A stretch of DNA of 43,528 bases from Collinsella sp. (GTDB taxonomy: Bacteria > Actinomycetota > Coriobacteriia > Coriobacteriales > Coriobacteriaceae): assembly GCA_019414265.1 (NCBI GenBank), contig DXMJ01000015.1:1-43528 (forward strand). The letters run 5' to 3'. Position 1 is the first letter of the stretch, and every line of letters starts with the position of its first letter. The translations under genes and the position numbers were made by a program. Shown here piece after piece: positions 23,854-30,780 of the stretch. Under the pieces are notes generated by a model. The model was not told the DNA's origin, made no database searches, and worked only from the letters and a program-made list of their open reading frames with translations.

Positions 23854-24831
23854 ATGCCAAGTGCTCAGGAGCTACAACATCAATTTGGTGAATATCGAGG
23901 CGCCATGCCCCGTCCATCAGATTTCGATCTCTTTTGGAAGGATCGCATGGCCGAGGCCGACGCCGTCGGGCTTGACTACGCGATCGAGACGGCATCGGCC
24001 ACCGATGCCGCGACCTGTCAGCTTTTCGACCTCTGGTATACCGGTATGTGTGGCGCTCGCCTGCATGCCAAGTACCTTAAACCCGTCTCGGACGAGCCCG
24101 TGCCATTGGTACTTCAGTTCCATGGGTATCCGGGTGCAAGCCGCAGCTGGTTTGAGCAGGCGTCGTTTGCGGGCATGGGCATGGCACTCATCGCCCTCGA
24201 CTGCCCCGGCCAAGGAGGTCCCTCCGAGGACATTGGTGGATTTGAGGGCACAACGGTTGCCGGGCATATCGTCGCCGGTATCGACGGCGACCCGGCCAAC
24301 CTCTACTATGTCCGCTTGCACCAAGATATTCGCATCCTGTGCCGTATCGTTCGCGAGCTCGAGGGCATCGATCTTGCCCGTGTGTTTGTGAACGGCGCGT
24401 CGCAGGGCGGCGGTTTGGGCATTGCGACCTGTGCACTTAACAGCGAGCTTATCAATCGCGCCGCCATCCTCTATCCCTTCCTGTCGGATTTCCGCCTGGT
24501 CTGGGATTTGGATGCCGACGACATTGCCTACGAGGGCCTGCGCTATTGGTCTCGCTGGTTTGACGAGGACTCGACTCGTATCGATGAAGCCTATGCCAAG
24601 CTGGCGTACTTCGATTCCAAGAACTTTGCCCCTATGGTCAAATGCCCCGTGCTGTTTGGCACCGGCACAGCCGATATCGTCTGTCCGCCAGCGACGCAGT
24701 TTGCGGTCTATAACAATCTGACCTGCGAAAAGCGTCATGAGTTCTTTGAAGGCTTTGGCCACGAGGAGATTCAGGATTTTGACGATCTGATCATTCCGTT
24801 TTTCTGCAAGGGAGGGGAGACTCATGTCTAA
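23854..24831 (+). CDS. CE7-family acetyl esterase, probable sialic acid O-acetylesterase
   Basis: This 325-aa alpha/beta hydrolase belongs to the acetyl xylan esterase/cephalosporin C deacetylase family. The nucleophile elbow GASQGG holds Ser183, Asp274 sits in GTADIVCPP and His303 in FGHEE, forming a full catalytic triad. The family's RGQ hallmark reads PGQ at 118-120. Lacking a signal peptide, it is cytoplasmic. In this operon the natural role would be to remove O-acetyl groups from imported sialic acid before the lyase step; Streptococcus pneumoniae likewise has a CE7 gene near its sialidase locus. I preferred ATG 23854; a TTG at 23839 abuts the GAAAGG ribosome site. The gene overlaps the next by 8 bases. 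Confidence 0.88.
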   Translation: MPSAQELQHQFGEYRGAMPRPSDFDLFWKDRMAEADAVGLDYAIETASATDAATCQLFDLWYTGMCGARLHAKYLKPVSDEPVPLVLQFHGYPGASRSWFEQASFAGMGMALIALDCPGQGGPSEDIGGFEGTTVAGHIVAGIDGDPANLYYVRLHQDIRILCRIVRELEGIDLARVFVNGASQGGGLGIATCALNSELINRAAILYPFLSDFRLVWDLDADDIAYEGLRYWSRWFDEDSTRIDEAYAKLAYFDSKNFAPMVKCPVLFGTGTADIVCPPATQFAVYNNLTCEKRHEFFEGFGHEEIQDFDDLIIPFFCKGGETHV

Positions 24832-25675
24832 GTGCGAGAGCAATGTTGACGAGCTGATTGTCCCCGGACTCGTGGGAATTCCTGGAACGGTTTCGTCAAG
24901 GCTCGCAGAATATCGGGACTGGCGCGGTGATGTCCAAGCAGATGTTTCTGATTTAGAGACATGCGCTTCGAATCTTAAGATTCAAGGCCTGGCCATTACG
25001 GCGATTGACTTTGTTAACCCCTGCGCCCGTTACTCGGAGGTGTCCTTTGAGCGCGGTGACGATGCGATTCACGCTCGTTTGATCGAGCCTGTCGGTCGTG
25101 CCCGAGTATCTGAGCGCGTGCCGTTGTGCCTGATGTTCCACGACATCGATCGGCCTGTGCGCGGCTGGCATCACATGACGAGATTTGCCGCCATGGGGTA
25201 TGCCGTCCTCGCGCTGGATGACGATGTTGCTGGTGCGGACGACCTGCAGCGGGAGATTTCTTCGCCCGCTTTTGTCGAGCGCGTCCGTTGGGGTTGCGCG
25301 CTGGCGAAGGTGGCGCGCAATCTTGATGGCATGGACCCCGACCGCATCTTTGCATGGGGCGAGGGTCTTGGCGGCGGAGTCACGCTGGCGGTTTCTGCTC
25401 TGGACGAGCGGGGCCTCGCCTGCACGGCGGTTGCCAATCCGCTTCCTGGCGGCCTCGAGGCGCTGTCGTCTCGGGTGCGCGGATCGGTGCTCATGGGCAC
25501 ATCGCTTATGGATACCGTGAGCGATCCCAAGGATCAGTTTGCCGTATTCAACGGTCTTGAGTGTGACCGGAGGCATATCATCTATGCCAAATACGCTCAT
25601 GAGCGTATCAATGCGTTCGAAAACGAAGTCGTCGACTTCTTTAACCAAACGTTCTACCCGTGTTCTTTGGCCTAG
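24824..25675 (+). CDS. CE7-like protein lacking the catalytic serine (probable pseudoenzyme)
   Basis: This 283-aa protein is a diverged paralogue of the preceding esterase. The two align around FAWGEGLGGG against FVNGASQGGG, and TVSDPKDQFAVFNGL against IVCPPATQFAVYNNL. The Asp (230) and His (259) of the triad are kept, but the nucleophile Ser183 is replaced by Gly181. The oxyanion HGYPG is altered to HDIDR, the PGQ motif is gone, and a segment of about 45 residues before the Asp is missing. The frame is intact, the gene overlaps its neighbour by 8 bases and has a strong GGGAGGGGAG ribosome site, so it is not simply decaying. It may be a non-catalytic partner or have a new activity. Confidence 0.8.
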   Translation: MSKCESNVDELIVPGLVGIPGTVSSRLAEYRDWRGDVQADVSDLETCASNLKIQGLAITAIDFVNPCARYSEVSFERGDDAIHARLIEPVGRARVSERVPLCLMFHDIDRPVRGWHHMTRFAAMGYAVLALDDDVAGADDLQREISSPAFVERVRWGCALAKVARNLDGMDPDRIFAWGEGLGGGVTLAVSALDERGLACTAVANPLPGGLEALSSRVRGSVLMGTSLMDTVSDPKDQFAVFNGLECDRRHIIYAKYAHERINAFENEVVDFFNQTFYPCSLA

Positions 25676-25743
25676 ACGGCCTGGACACTGCCAACAAGAG
25701 TGGGTGGCATAGGGCCGCCCGCCAGACAACTAAGGAGATTCTT

Positions 25744-26664
25744 GTGGCAACTCAGAAATTCACCGGCGTTATCCCTCCCGTCGTTGTTCCCGATACCGAA
25801 GACCACCAGCTCGACGTTGCCTCCTTTGAGCGCAGCATCAACCGCATGATCGATGCCGGCGTCGATGGCCTGTTCTTCCTGGGCTCTTCGGGCGAGGTCG
25901 TTTTCTCCACCGATGAGCGTCGTCGCCAGATCATCGCCGAGGCCGTTCGTATCGTCGACCACCGTGTGCCTGTTCTGGTCGGCATCATCGATACCGAGAC
26001 CGAGCGCATGATTGAGCACGGTAAGGTCGCTCAGGAGCTGGGCGCCGATGCGCTTGTCGCCACCTGCCCGTTCTATGCCCTGCAGGGCATGACCGAGGTC
26101 GAGGAGCACTTCCGCATCCTGCACGAGGAGCTCGACCTGCCCATCTTTGCCTATGACATTCCCGTCTGCGTTCACACCAAGCTCCCCTGGAAGCTCCTTG
26201 CCAAGCTCGGCGCCGAGGGCGTCCTTGCTGGCGTCAAGGATTCCTCGGGTGATGACATCTCGTTCCGCTATCTCGTTCAGGAGAACGAGAAGAACGGCCA
26301 TCCGATGAGCATCCTCACCGGTCACGAGGTTGTTGTCGACGGCGCTTACCTCGGTGGCGCCGACGGTTCTGTCCCGGGCCTTGCCAACGTTGAGCCCGAG
26401 GGCTACGTGCGCCAGTGGAAGGCCGCTCAGGCCGGTGACTGGGCTACCGTCAAGGCCGAGCAGGATCGCCTCAACGAGATCTCCCACATCTGGGATGTCA
26501 CCTCGGGCGTCCAGGGCTATGCCGGTGGCGTCGGCGCCTTCAAGACCGCTATGAACCTCATGGGCATCTTCGACAGCCCGACCATGCCGCGCCCGGTGAA
26601 GGCCATGACTGGCGAGAACGTCGAGGCTATTAAGAAGGTCCTCCAGGACAACGGTCTCCTGTAA
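25744..26664 (+). CDS. DapA-family aldolase, putative N-acetylneuraminate lyase
   Basis: This 306-aa protein is a (beta/alpha)8 class I aldolase of the DHDPS/NAL family. It has GSSGE at 47-51, catalytic Tyr137 in YDIP and the Schiff-base Lys165 in GVKDSSGD; both numbers match E. coli NanA. In this operon, with a ROK kinase and NanE, it should split sialic acid to ManNAc and pyruvate. Yet canonical NAL signatures are missing: GVKFTS is replaced by GVKDSSGD, the G-x-D-E sugar-binding motif reads TGHEVV (192-197), and the region after GGADG lacks the NAL pattern. It could therefore prefer a modified sialic acid or another 2-keto-3-deoxy acid. Start: GTG 25744, after AAGGAG. Confidence 0.85.
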   Translation: MATQKFTGVIPPVVVPDTEDHQLDVASFERSINRMIDAGVDGLFFLGSSGEVVFSTDERRRQIIAEAVRIVDHRVPVLVGIIDTETERMIEHGKVAQELGADALVATCPFYALQGMTEVEEHFRILHEELDLPIFAYDIPVCVHTKLPWKLLAKLGAEGVLAGVKDSSGDDISFRYLVQENEKNGHPMSILTGHEVVVDGAYLGGADGSVPGLANVEPEGYVRQWKAAQAGDWATVKAEQDRLNEISHIWDVTSGVQGYAGGVGAFKTAMNLMGIFDSPTMPRPVKAMTGENVEAIKKVLQDNGLL

Positions 26665-26671
26665 AGCTTTC

Positions 26672-26759
26672 CCAGGCACCCGACCTCGCCGTTCAACCGT
26701 ATGGCCATGACCCGTTAGGTCAATGGCCATACGGTTTCTCGGCGATCTCGGGCACCTGG
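26672..26759 (+). repeat. Giant 88-nt extragenic hairpin between aldolase and kinase genes
   Basis: The strand folds back almost completely. Paired blocks are 26672-26676 with 26755-26759, 26679-26683 with 26748-26752, 26686-26691 with 26740-26745, and a perfect 14-bp block at 26695-26708 with 26723-26736. An alternative inner register extends the last block to a CGTTA loop. Internal loops are only 2-3 bases. There is no T run after it. Confidence 0.85.
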
Positions 26760-26836
26760 ATAACCTTTACTGCGCTGTGACGGCTAGCCTGACGGCGCAT
26801 TTCCTGTAGTTGTTTTTATCTCCGAAGGAGAGCGAC

Positions 26837-27802
26837 ATGGAGAACAAGTACGTCTGCTCTGTCGATATCGGCGGAACTAAGATTGCGACTGCCATTATGG
26901 AGTATCCGGCTGATGACAGCGTGCCCCATCCGGTCTTTGAAGCTGAGGTTCCCACCGAGGCCCAAGAGGGCGGTGAGGCCGTCTTCCAGCGTATCGAGGC
27001 GTCCGTCAAGGCCGCTCTTGAGGCGAATCCCGATGTCGAGGTCCTTGGCGTCGGTATCGGTGCCGCCGGCGTCGTCGATCCCAAGACGGGCGCCATCGCG
27101 TATGCCAATGAGATCATGCCTGGCTGGTCCGGCGTTCAGTTGGGGCCGCGTCTGCGCGAGGATCTCGGTCTTCCCGTTGCCGTTGTAGGCGACGTGCAGG
27201 CTCATGCTCTGGGCGAGGCCCACTGGGGCGTCGGCAAGGGCAAGTTCTCCGTCTTGTGTCTTGGCATCGGTACGGGCATTGGCGGCGCATATGTCGAGAA
27301 CGGCCGCGTAATGCAGGGCTTCCATGGTGCTGCCGGCCATATGGGCCATATCGAGTGCTCGGCTGCAGCCGGCATTCCCTGTGCTTGTGGTCGTTCTGGT
27401 CATCTTGAGTCGGTAGCCTCGGGCACCTCGATTGGCCGTATGTACGACGAGCGCTTCGGTCGAGTTGACCCCAGCCGTCCTTCGGTCGGTCGCGATGTGA
27501 ACGACCTGTGCCGCGCGGGCGACGTAAAGGCGACCGAGGTTATCCATGACGCCGGCTTTGCGCTGGGCGCCAGCTTGGGCTCGCTTGCCAACATCTTGGA
27601 TCCCGAGGTCATCGTGCTTTCGGGAGGTGTGATTCACCAGGGTCCCGATTGGCGCTCGCAGACGTGGAAGGACTCGGTGCACGAGGGCTATGCCAGCCAG
27701 GCGCTCGACCCGCTTCAGGACACGCCGATCCTCATCGGCTCTCTGGAGGGCGACGCACCGCTTATCGGTGCCGCCGAACACCTTCTTGCGTCGTTGAAGT
27801 AA
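26837..27802 (+). CDS. nanK: ROK-family sugar kinase, probable N-acetylmannosamine kinase
   Basis: This 321-aa protein has the ROK ATP site DIGGTKIATA (10-19), catalytic Asp119 in VGDVQAHALGE, and GIGTGIGG. The motif at 168-171 is HMGH where ROK glucokinases have ExGH; as I recall, E. coli NanK also has His there, which supports ManNAc as substrate. The zinc site reads CACGRSGH (182-189), with His in place of the third Cys, a variant I recall from other actinobacterial ROK kinases. It would phosphorylate ManNAc at O-6 for NanE, encoded next. The ATG at 26837 follows GAAGGAG. Giant hairpins flank the gene on both sides. A glucokinase role cannot be excluded. Confidence 0.85.
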   Translation: MENKYVCSVDIGGTKIATAIMEYPADDSVPHPVFEAEVPTEAQEGGEAVFQRIEASVKAALEANPDVEVLGVGIGAAGVVDPKTGAIAYANEIMPGWSGVQLGPRLREDLGLPVAVVGDVQAHALGEAHWGVGKGKFSVLCLGIGTGIGGAYVENGRVMQGFHGAAGHMGHIECSAAAGIPCACGRSGHLESVASGTSIGRMYDERFGRVDPSRPSVGRDVNDLCRAGDVKATEVIHDAGFALGASLGSLANILDPEVIVLSGGVIHQGPDWRSQTWKDSVHEGYASQALDPLQDTPILIGSLEGDAPLIGAAEHLLASLK

Positions 27803-27819
27803 ACATAACTACCAAGTGC

Positions 27820-27917
27820 GCCTTCTGAGGTGCCGCAGATTGACGTGAAAGAGGAGCGAAGCGTACTTCGGTACGCGAGCGACGGTTTGAACGTCAAGGT
27901 GCGGTGTCTCAGAAGGC
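27820..27917 (+). repeat. Giant 98-nt extragenic hairpin between nanK and nanE
   Basis: Outer arms 27820-27837 and 27900-27917 pair over 18 bases, with three consecutive G-U pairs (830-907, 831-906, 832-905) that work only in the + strand RNA. A middle block 27840-27846 pairs with 27891-27897. The tip is a perfect 6-bp stem, GCGTAC/GTACGC, with a TTCG tetraloop (27861-27876). TGTTTT follows, so partial termination is possible. Confidence 0.85.
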
Positions 27918-27942
27918 TGTTTTGAGAAAGGTTGAGTCGAAC

Positions 27943-28629
27943 ATGACCGTTGATCCTTTGATTCAATCCCTGAAGGGCAAGCTCGTCGTGAGCGTTCAAG
28001 CCTATATGGGCGAGCCGCTTCGTACGCCCGAAACCATGGCTCAGATGTCTCGCGCCTGCGAGCTTGGCGGCGCCGCCGCTATTCGCTGCCAGGGTCTTGC
28101 CGACATCGCCGCCATTAAGGGCCGCTGCGAGGTCCCCGTCATCGGCTTGTGGAAGGATGGACACGAGGGCGTCTACATCACGCCGACGCTGCGTCATGCT
28201 CGCGCCTGCGTTGCCGCCGGTGCCGACATCGTGGCAATTGATGCCACTGATCGCCCGCGTCCCGATGGCAAGACCGTCGAGGACACCTTCCGTCCGCTGC
28301 ACGAGGAGGGCGTGCTCCTGATGGCCGACTGTGCCACCATCGAGGATATTCGTCGTGCTGTCGACATGGGCTTCGACCTGGTGTCCACCACGCTTTCTCA
28401 CGGTGTTGCCGCTATCGATTGCACTATGGCCGACGGTCCCGATCTGCCGCTTCTGCGCCAGGCGACCGAGGAGTTTCCCGGCCTTCCCATCATCTGCGAG
28501 GGCCGCGTGCACACGCCCGAGGAGGCCCGCGCCGCGATTGATGCGGGCGCCTGGGCAGTAGTCGTGGGCACTGCCATTACGCACCCCACGAGTATTACGA
28601 GTTGGTTCAAAGCCGCGCTTGAGGCGTAA
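27943..28629 (+). CDS. nanE: N-acetylmannosamine-6-phosphate 2-epimerase
   Basis: This 228-aa TIM-barrel protein converts ManNAc-6-phosphate to GlcNAc-6-phosphate, the last sialic-acid-specific step. Family signatures are the N-terminal KGKLVVSVQA, the PVIGLWKDG segment carrying the catalytic Lys, the DATDRPRPDG strand and the late ICEGRVHTPEEA and VVVGTAITHP strands that bind phosphate. Length and motifs are normal. The ATG at 27943 is preceded by GAAAGG at a somewhat long spacing of 12 bases; the open frame upstream lies inside the hairpin and is not coding-like. A terminator after the gene closes the operon. NagA and NagB, needed to finish the pathway, are not in the window. Confidence 0.95.
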   Translation: MTVDPLIQSLKGKLVVSVQAYMGEPLRTPETMAQMSRACELGGAAAIRCQGLADIAAIKGRCEVPVIGLWKDGHEGVYITPTLRHARACVAAGADIVAIDATDRPRPDGKTVEDTFRPLHEEGVLLMADCATIEDIRRAVDMGFDLVSTTLSHGVAAIDCTMADGPDLPLLRQATEEFPGLPIICEGRVHTPEEARAAIDAGAWAVVVGTAITHPTSITSWFKAALEA

Positions 28630-28680
28630 GACGGACCTTGTATCCGCTCAGGGCGGTATACTCATTAAAGGCAATTGACC

Positions 28681-28717
28681 GCGCGGGATCCGGGTTGCTG
28701 GGTCCCGCGCTTGTTTT
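28681..28717 (+). terminator. Terminator of the nan operon
   Basis: An 8-bp GC stem (28681-28688 with 28703-28710), extendable by inner pairs, is followed by TTGTTTTT. It lies about 50 bases after nanE and directly before the rapZ ribosome site. A TATACT at 28657-28662 upstream of it could be a -10 box for rapZ, which would then read through this structure. Confidence 0.8.
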
Positions 28718-28730
28718 TAGGAGGCAGCAC

Positions 28731-29651
28731 ATGCAAAAGGGAGATGCCATGGATGCGGCGGAGCGCTCGGAGCGCATCCCCGATATCGTCATCATCACCG
28801 GAATGTCCGGATCGGGCCGAACGCAGGCCATGCATGTGTTCGAGGACATGGGCTACTTTTGCATCGACAACTTGCCTCCGCGTCTGATCGCCCAGCTCGC
28901 CGAACTCGTCGGCATCAATACGGGCGTGGGCAGGCATCTTGCCGTCACCTGCGATTTGCGTAGCCAGGGACTGTTTGACGAGCTGCTCGATGCCGTTGCC
29001 GCACTCGAGGAGCGCGAGATGAGCTGCGACATCGTTTTTCTCGAGGCCTCTGATGAGGTACTGATCCGTCGTTATAGCGAAAACCGCCGCCGCCATCCCA
29101 TTGCCAAGCCGGGGGAGACTACGGCCGATGCGATTCAGCGGGAGCGCCTGCAGCTGCAGGGTGTGCGCGATCGAGCCGATATGATCATCGACACGAGCCG
29201 CCTGCGTACCTCTGCCCTGCGCAACAAATTGCGCATGGCGTTCTCCGAGTTGTCCGACCAGCAGCTCATGGACGTTCACGTGTTCTCGTTTGGCTTTAAG
29301 CACGGTATGCCCGTCGAGGCGGACATTATGATCGACGTTCGCTTCCTGCCCAATCCGTTCTACGATCCCGAGATGCGCACCATGACCGGTCTCGATAAGA
29401 AAGTCTCCGACTTTGTTCTGGACCATCCCAAGACCCAGGAGTTCTGGAAGGCCTGGACGCAGCTGCTCGATACGGTCATGCCCGGCTATATCGCGGAGGG
29501 CAAGCCGCAGCTTTCTATTGCCATCGGTTGCACGGGCGGTCAACACCGCAGCGTTGCCATCGCCGAGGCCACGGCACGTTATTTGGAAGGCGCCCAGTAT
29601 CACGTGAGCATTTCCCATCGCGACCTGTCGCGCGCCAACACGAAAGCATAG
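28731..29651 (+). CDS. rapZ: RapZ-type RNase adapter/nucleotide-binding protein
   Basis: This 306-aa protein is a RapZ/YvcJ P-loop protein. In E. coli RapZ regulates GlmS amounts through a small RNA and senses GlcNAc-6-phosphate-linked signals; in Gram-positives the role is less clear. The P-loop is GMSGSGRT (24-31), with Arg where most homologues have Lys. I recall the mycobacterial homologue also has Arg. GYFCIDNLPP follows, and the C-terminal domain shows IAIGCTGGQHRSVAIAE. The ATG at 28731 is 6 bases after AGGAGG; an ATG at 28749 is an alternative. It sits 6 bases before whiA, a pairing conserved in Gram-positive bacteria. Its position next to an amino-sugar operon may be coincidence. Confidence 0.94.
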   Translation: MQKGDAMDAAERSERIPDIVIITGMSGSGRTQAMHVFEDMGYFCIDNLPPRLIAQLAELVGINTGVGRHLAVTCDLRSQGLFDELLDAVAALEEREMSCDIVFLEASDEVLIRRYSENRRRHPIAKPGETTADAIQRERLQLQGVRDRADMIIDTSRLRTSALRNKLRMAFSELSDQQLMDVHVFSFGFKHGMPVEADIMIDVRFLPNPFYDPEMRTMTGLDKKVSDFVLDHPKTQEFWKAWTQLLDTVMPGYIAEGKPQLSIAIGCTGGQHRSVAIAEATARYLEGAQYHVSISHRDLSRANTKA

Positions 29652-29657
29652 GTCTGC

Positions 29658-30587
29658 ATGTCGTTTACCGCCGAGGTGCGTGACGAGCTCGCGCGCTGCG
29701 AACCCGAATGTGAATACTGCGATTTGTCGACGCTTGCCGCCCTGACGCGTGTGAGCGGTACACTTTCGCTGGCCGGCTCCGGGCGGTATCGTTTGACGGT
29801 CGCGACCGAGACGGGCGCCGTCGCACGCACGATGATCACACTGACGCATCGCATCCTTAAGCTCAAAACGGAATTCACCGTTCGAAAATCGGTCTTGCAT
29901 AAAGTCCGTAACTATCTCATTACCCTGCCCGATCAACCCGACCTGGACAAGGCTCTGGTGCTGCTGGGCATTCTCGACCGCAGGGGAGGGCTCGTCGCCG
30001 GTGTTCCCCGGCACATCGTTGCCCGTCCCTGCTGCAGGCTTGCCTACATCCGCGGCGCGCTCATCGCCGGCGGTTTCGTGGCCGATCCCCGCGGCGACTT
30101 TCATTTGGAGATCGCGGTGCAGGGCGAGCAGTATGCCAAGGGGCTCTGCGATCTGTTGGAGCAGATTGGAGTCCATGCGCGCGTCAACGCGCGGCGCGGA
30201 TCCTTTGCCGTCTACATTAAGAGCGCCGAAGAGATCGAGCAGCTCCTAAAGCTGGTCGGTGCTAAGCGCAGCGTTGCCGAGATCGAGGAAGCGCGCGCGG
30301 TCAAATTGGTTAAGAACGACGTAAACCGTCGCGTGAATGCCGAGCTGGCCAATCAGACCAGAAGTGCAGGTGCCGCCCAGCATCAGCTTGCGCTGATCGA
30401 TGAGCTCGAACAGCGGGGTTTGCGCGACACGCTTCCGGACGCCTTGGCGGTCTTTTGCGACCTGCGCGAGCGCTATCCCGACCTGTCGCTGCGCGACTTG
30501 GGGGAGATGGCCGACCCTCCCTTGTCGAAGTCGGCCCTCTACCATCGAGTTTTGAGGCTTGAAAAGCTCATTGAAGCAAACAGGTAG
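29658..30587 (+). CDS. whiA: WhiA-type DNA-binding regulator
   Basis: This 309-aa protein has the WhiA layout: an N-terminal domain beginning SFTAEVRDELAR, a degenerate LAGLIDADG homing-endonuclease-like core (CCRLAYIRGALIAGGFVADP, HLEIAV), and a C-terminal helix-turn-helix with RDLGEMADPPLSKSALYHRVLRLEKL. WhiA controls sporulation septation in Streptomyces and, in Bacillus, affects chromosome segregation and cell division; in a non-sporulating bacterium a division or growth role is more likely. The ATG at 29658 lies 6 bases after rapZ. No terminator was seen before the glycolytic promoter region. Confidence 0.95.
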   Translation: MSFTAEVRDELARCEPECEYCDLSTLAALTRVSGTLSLAGSGRYRLTVATETGAVARTMITLTHRILKLKTEFTVRKSVLHKVRNYLITLPDQPDLDKALVLLGILDRRGGLVAGVPRHIVARPCCRLAYIRGALIAGGFVADPRGDFHLEIAVQGEQYAKGLCDLLEQIGVHARVNARRGSFAVYIKSAEEIEQLLKLVGAKRSVAEIEEARAVKLVKNDVNRRVNAELANQTRSAGAAQHQLALIDELEQRGLRDTLPDALAVFCDLRERYPDLSLRDLGEMADPPLSKSALYHRVLRLEKLIEANR

Positions 30588-30632
30588 TTTGAAGTATCGA
30601 CTTATATACGGATTTAGCTGCTATTTTATTCT

Positions 30633-30646
30633 TTAAAACGTTTTAA
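30633..30646 (+). promoter_or_regulatory. Perfect 14-bp palindrome upstream of gap (LacI/CcpA-like operator)
   Basis: TTAAAACGTTTTAA is perfectly palindromic around CG, typical of LacI-family sites. It lies in the AT-rich 193-base region between whiA and gap, about 57 bases upstream of the likely -10. The core is shared with sites ahead of the nan and opp operons. Confidence 0.55.
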
Positions 30647-30679
30647 CGTAAATTTGATTTTCAATTTCGAGCATTCTCG

Positions 30680-30708
30680 TGAAATTCAAGTCAAAAAAAA
30701 GGTATATT
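30680..30708 (+). promoter_or_regulatory. Likely gap promoter
   Basis: TATATT at 30703-30708 is a good -10 box. The -35 at 30680-30685 (TGAAAT) is poor, but the flanking A-rich stretch 30682-30700 could act as an activating element for a strongly expressed gene. Confidence 0.4.
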
Positions 30709-30780
30709 AGGCGAGTGGTTAGTTTGTGGGCCTCAACGGCGGGCGCTGTAGCTCGCGGGGGCCTTACGAAAGGAGACACA

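Noticed and set aside
19982..23995. A 1337-codon open frame on the minus strand antisense to the nan transporter genes
   Set aside because: The + strand genes there have clear ABC motifs. The minus frame stays open because of the strong GC codon bias (AAG, GAG, CTC codons), and its translation is low-complexity Gly/His/Asp/Leu-rich without any recognisable domain.
27382..27405. ROK kinase with a damaged zinc motif (His for the third Cys)
   Set aside because: His can ligate zinc and I recall this CGRxGHLE form in other actinobacterial ROK proteins, so I do not treat it as loss of function.
28800..28823. RapZ with a broken Walker A (Arg for Lys)
   Set aside because: As I recall, mycobacterial RapZ homologues also have Arg at this position, so it is a lineage variant and not a defect.
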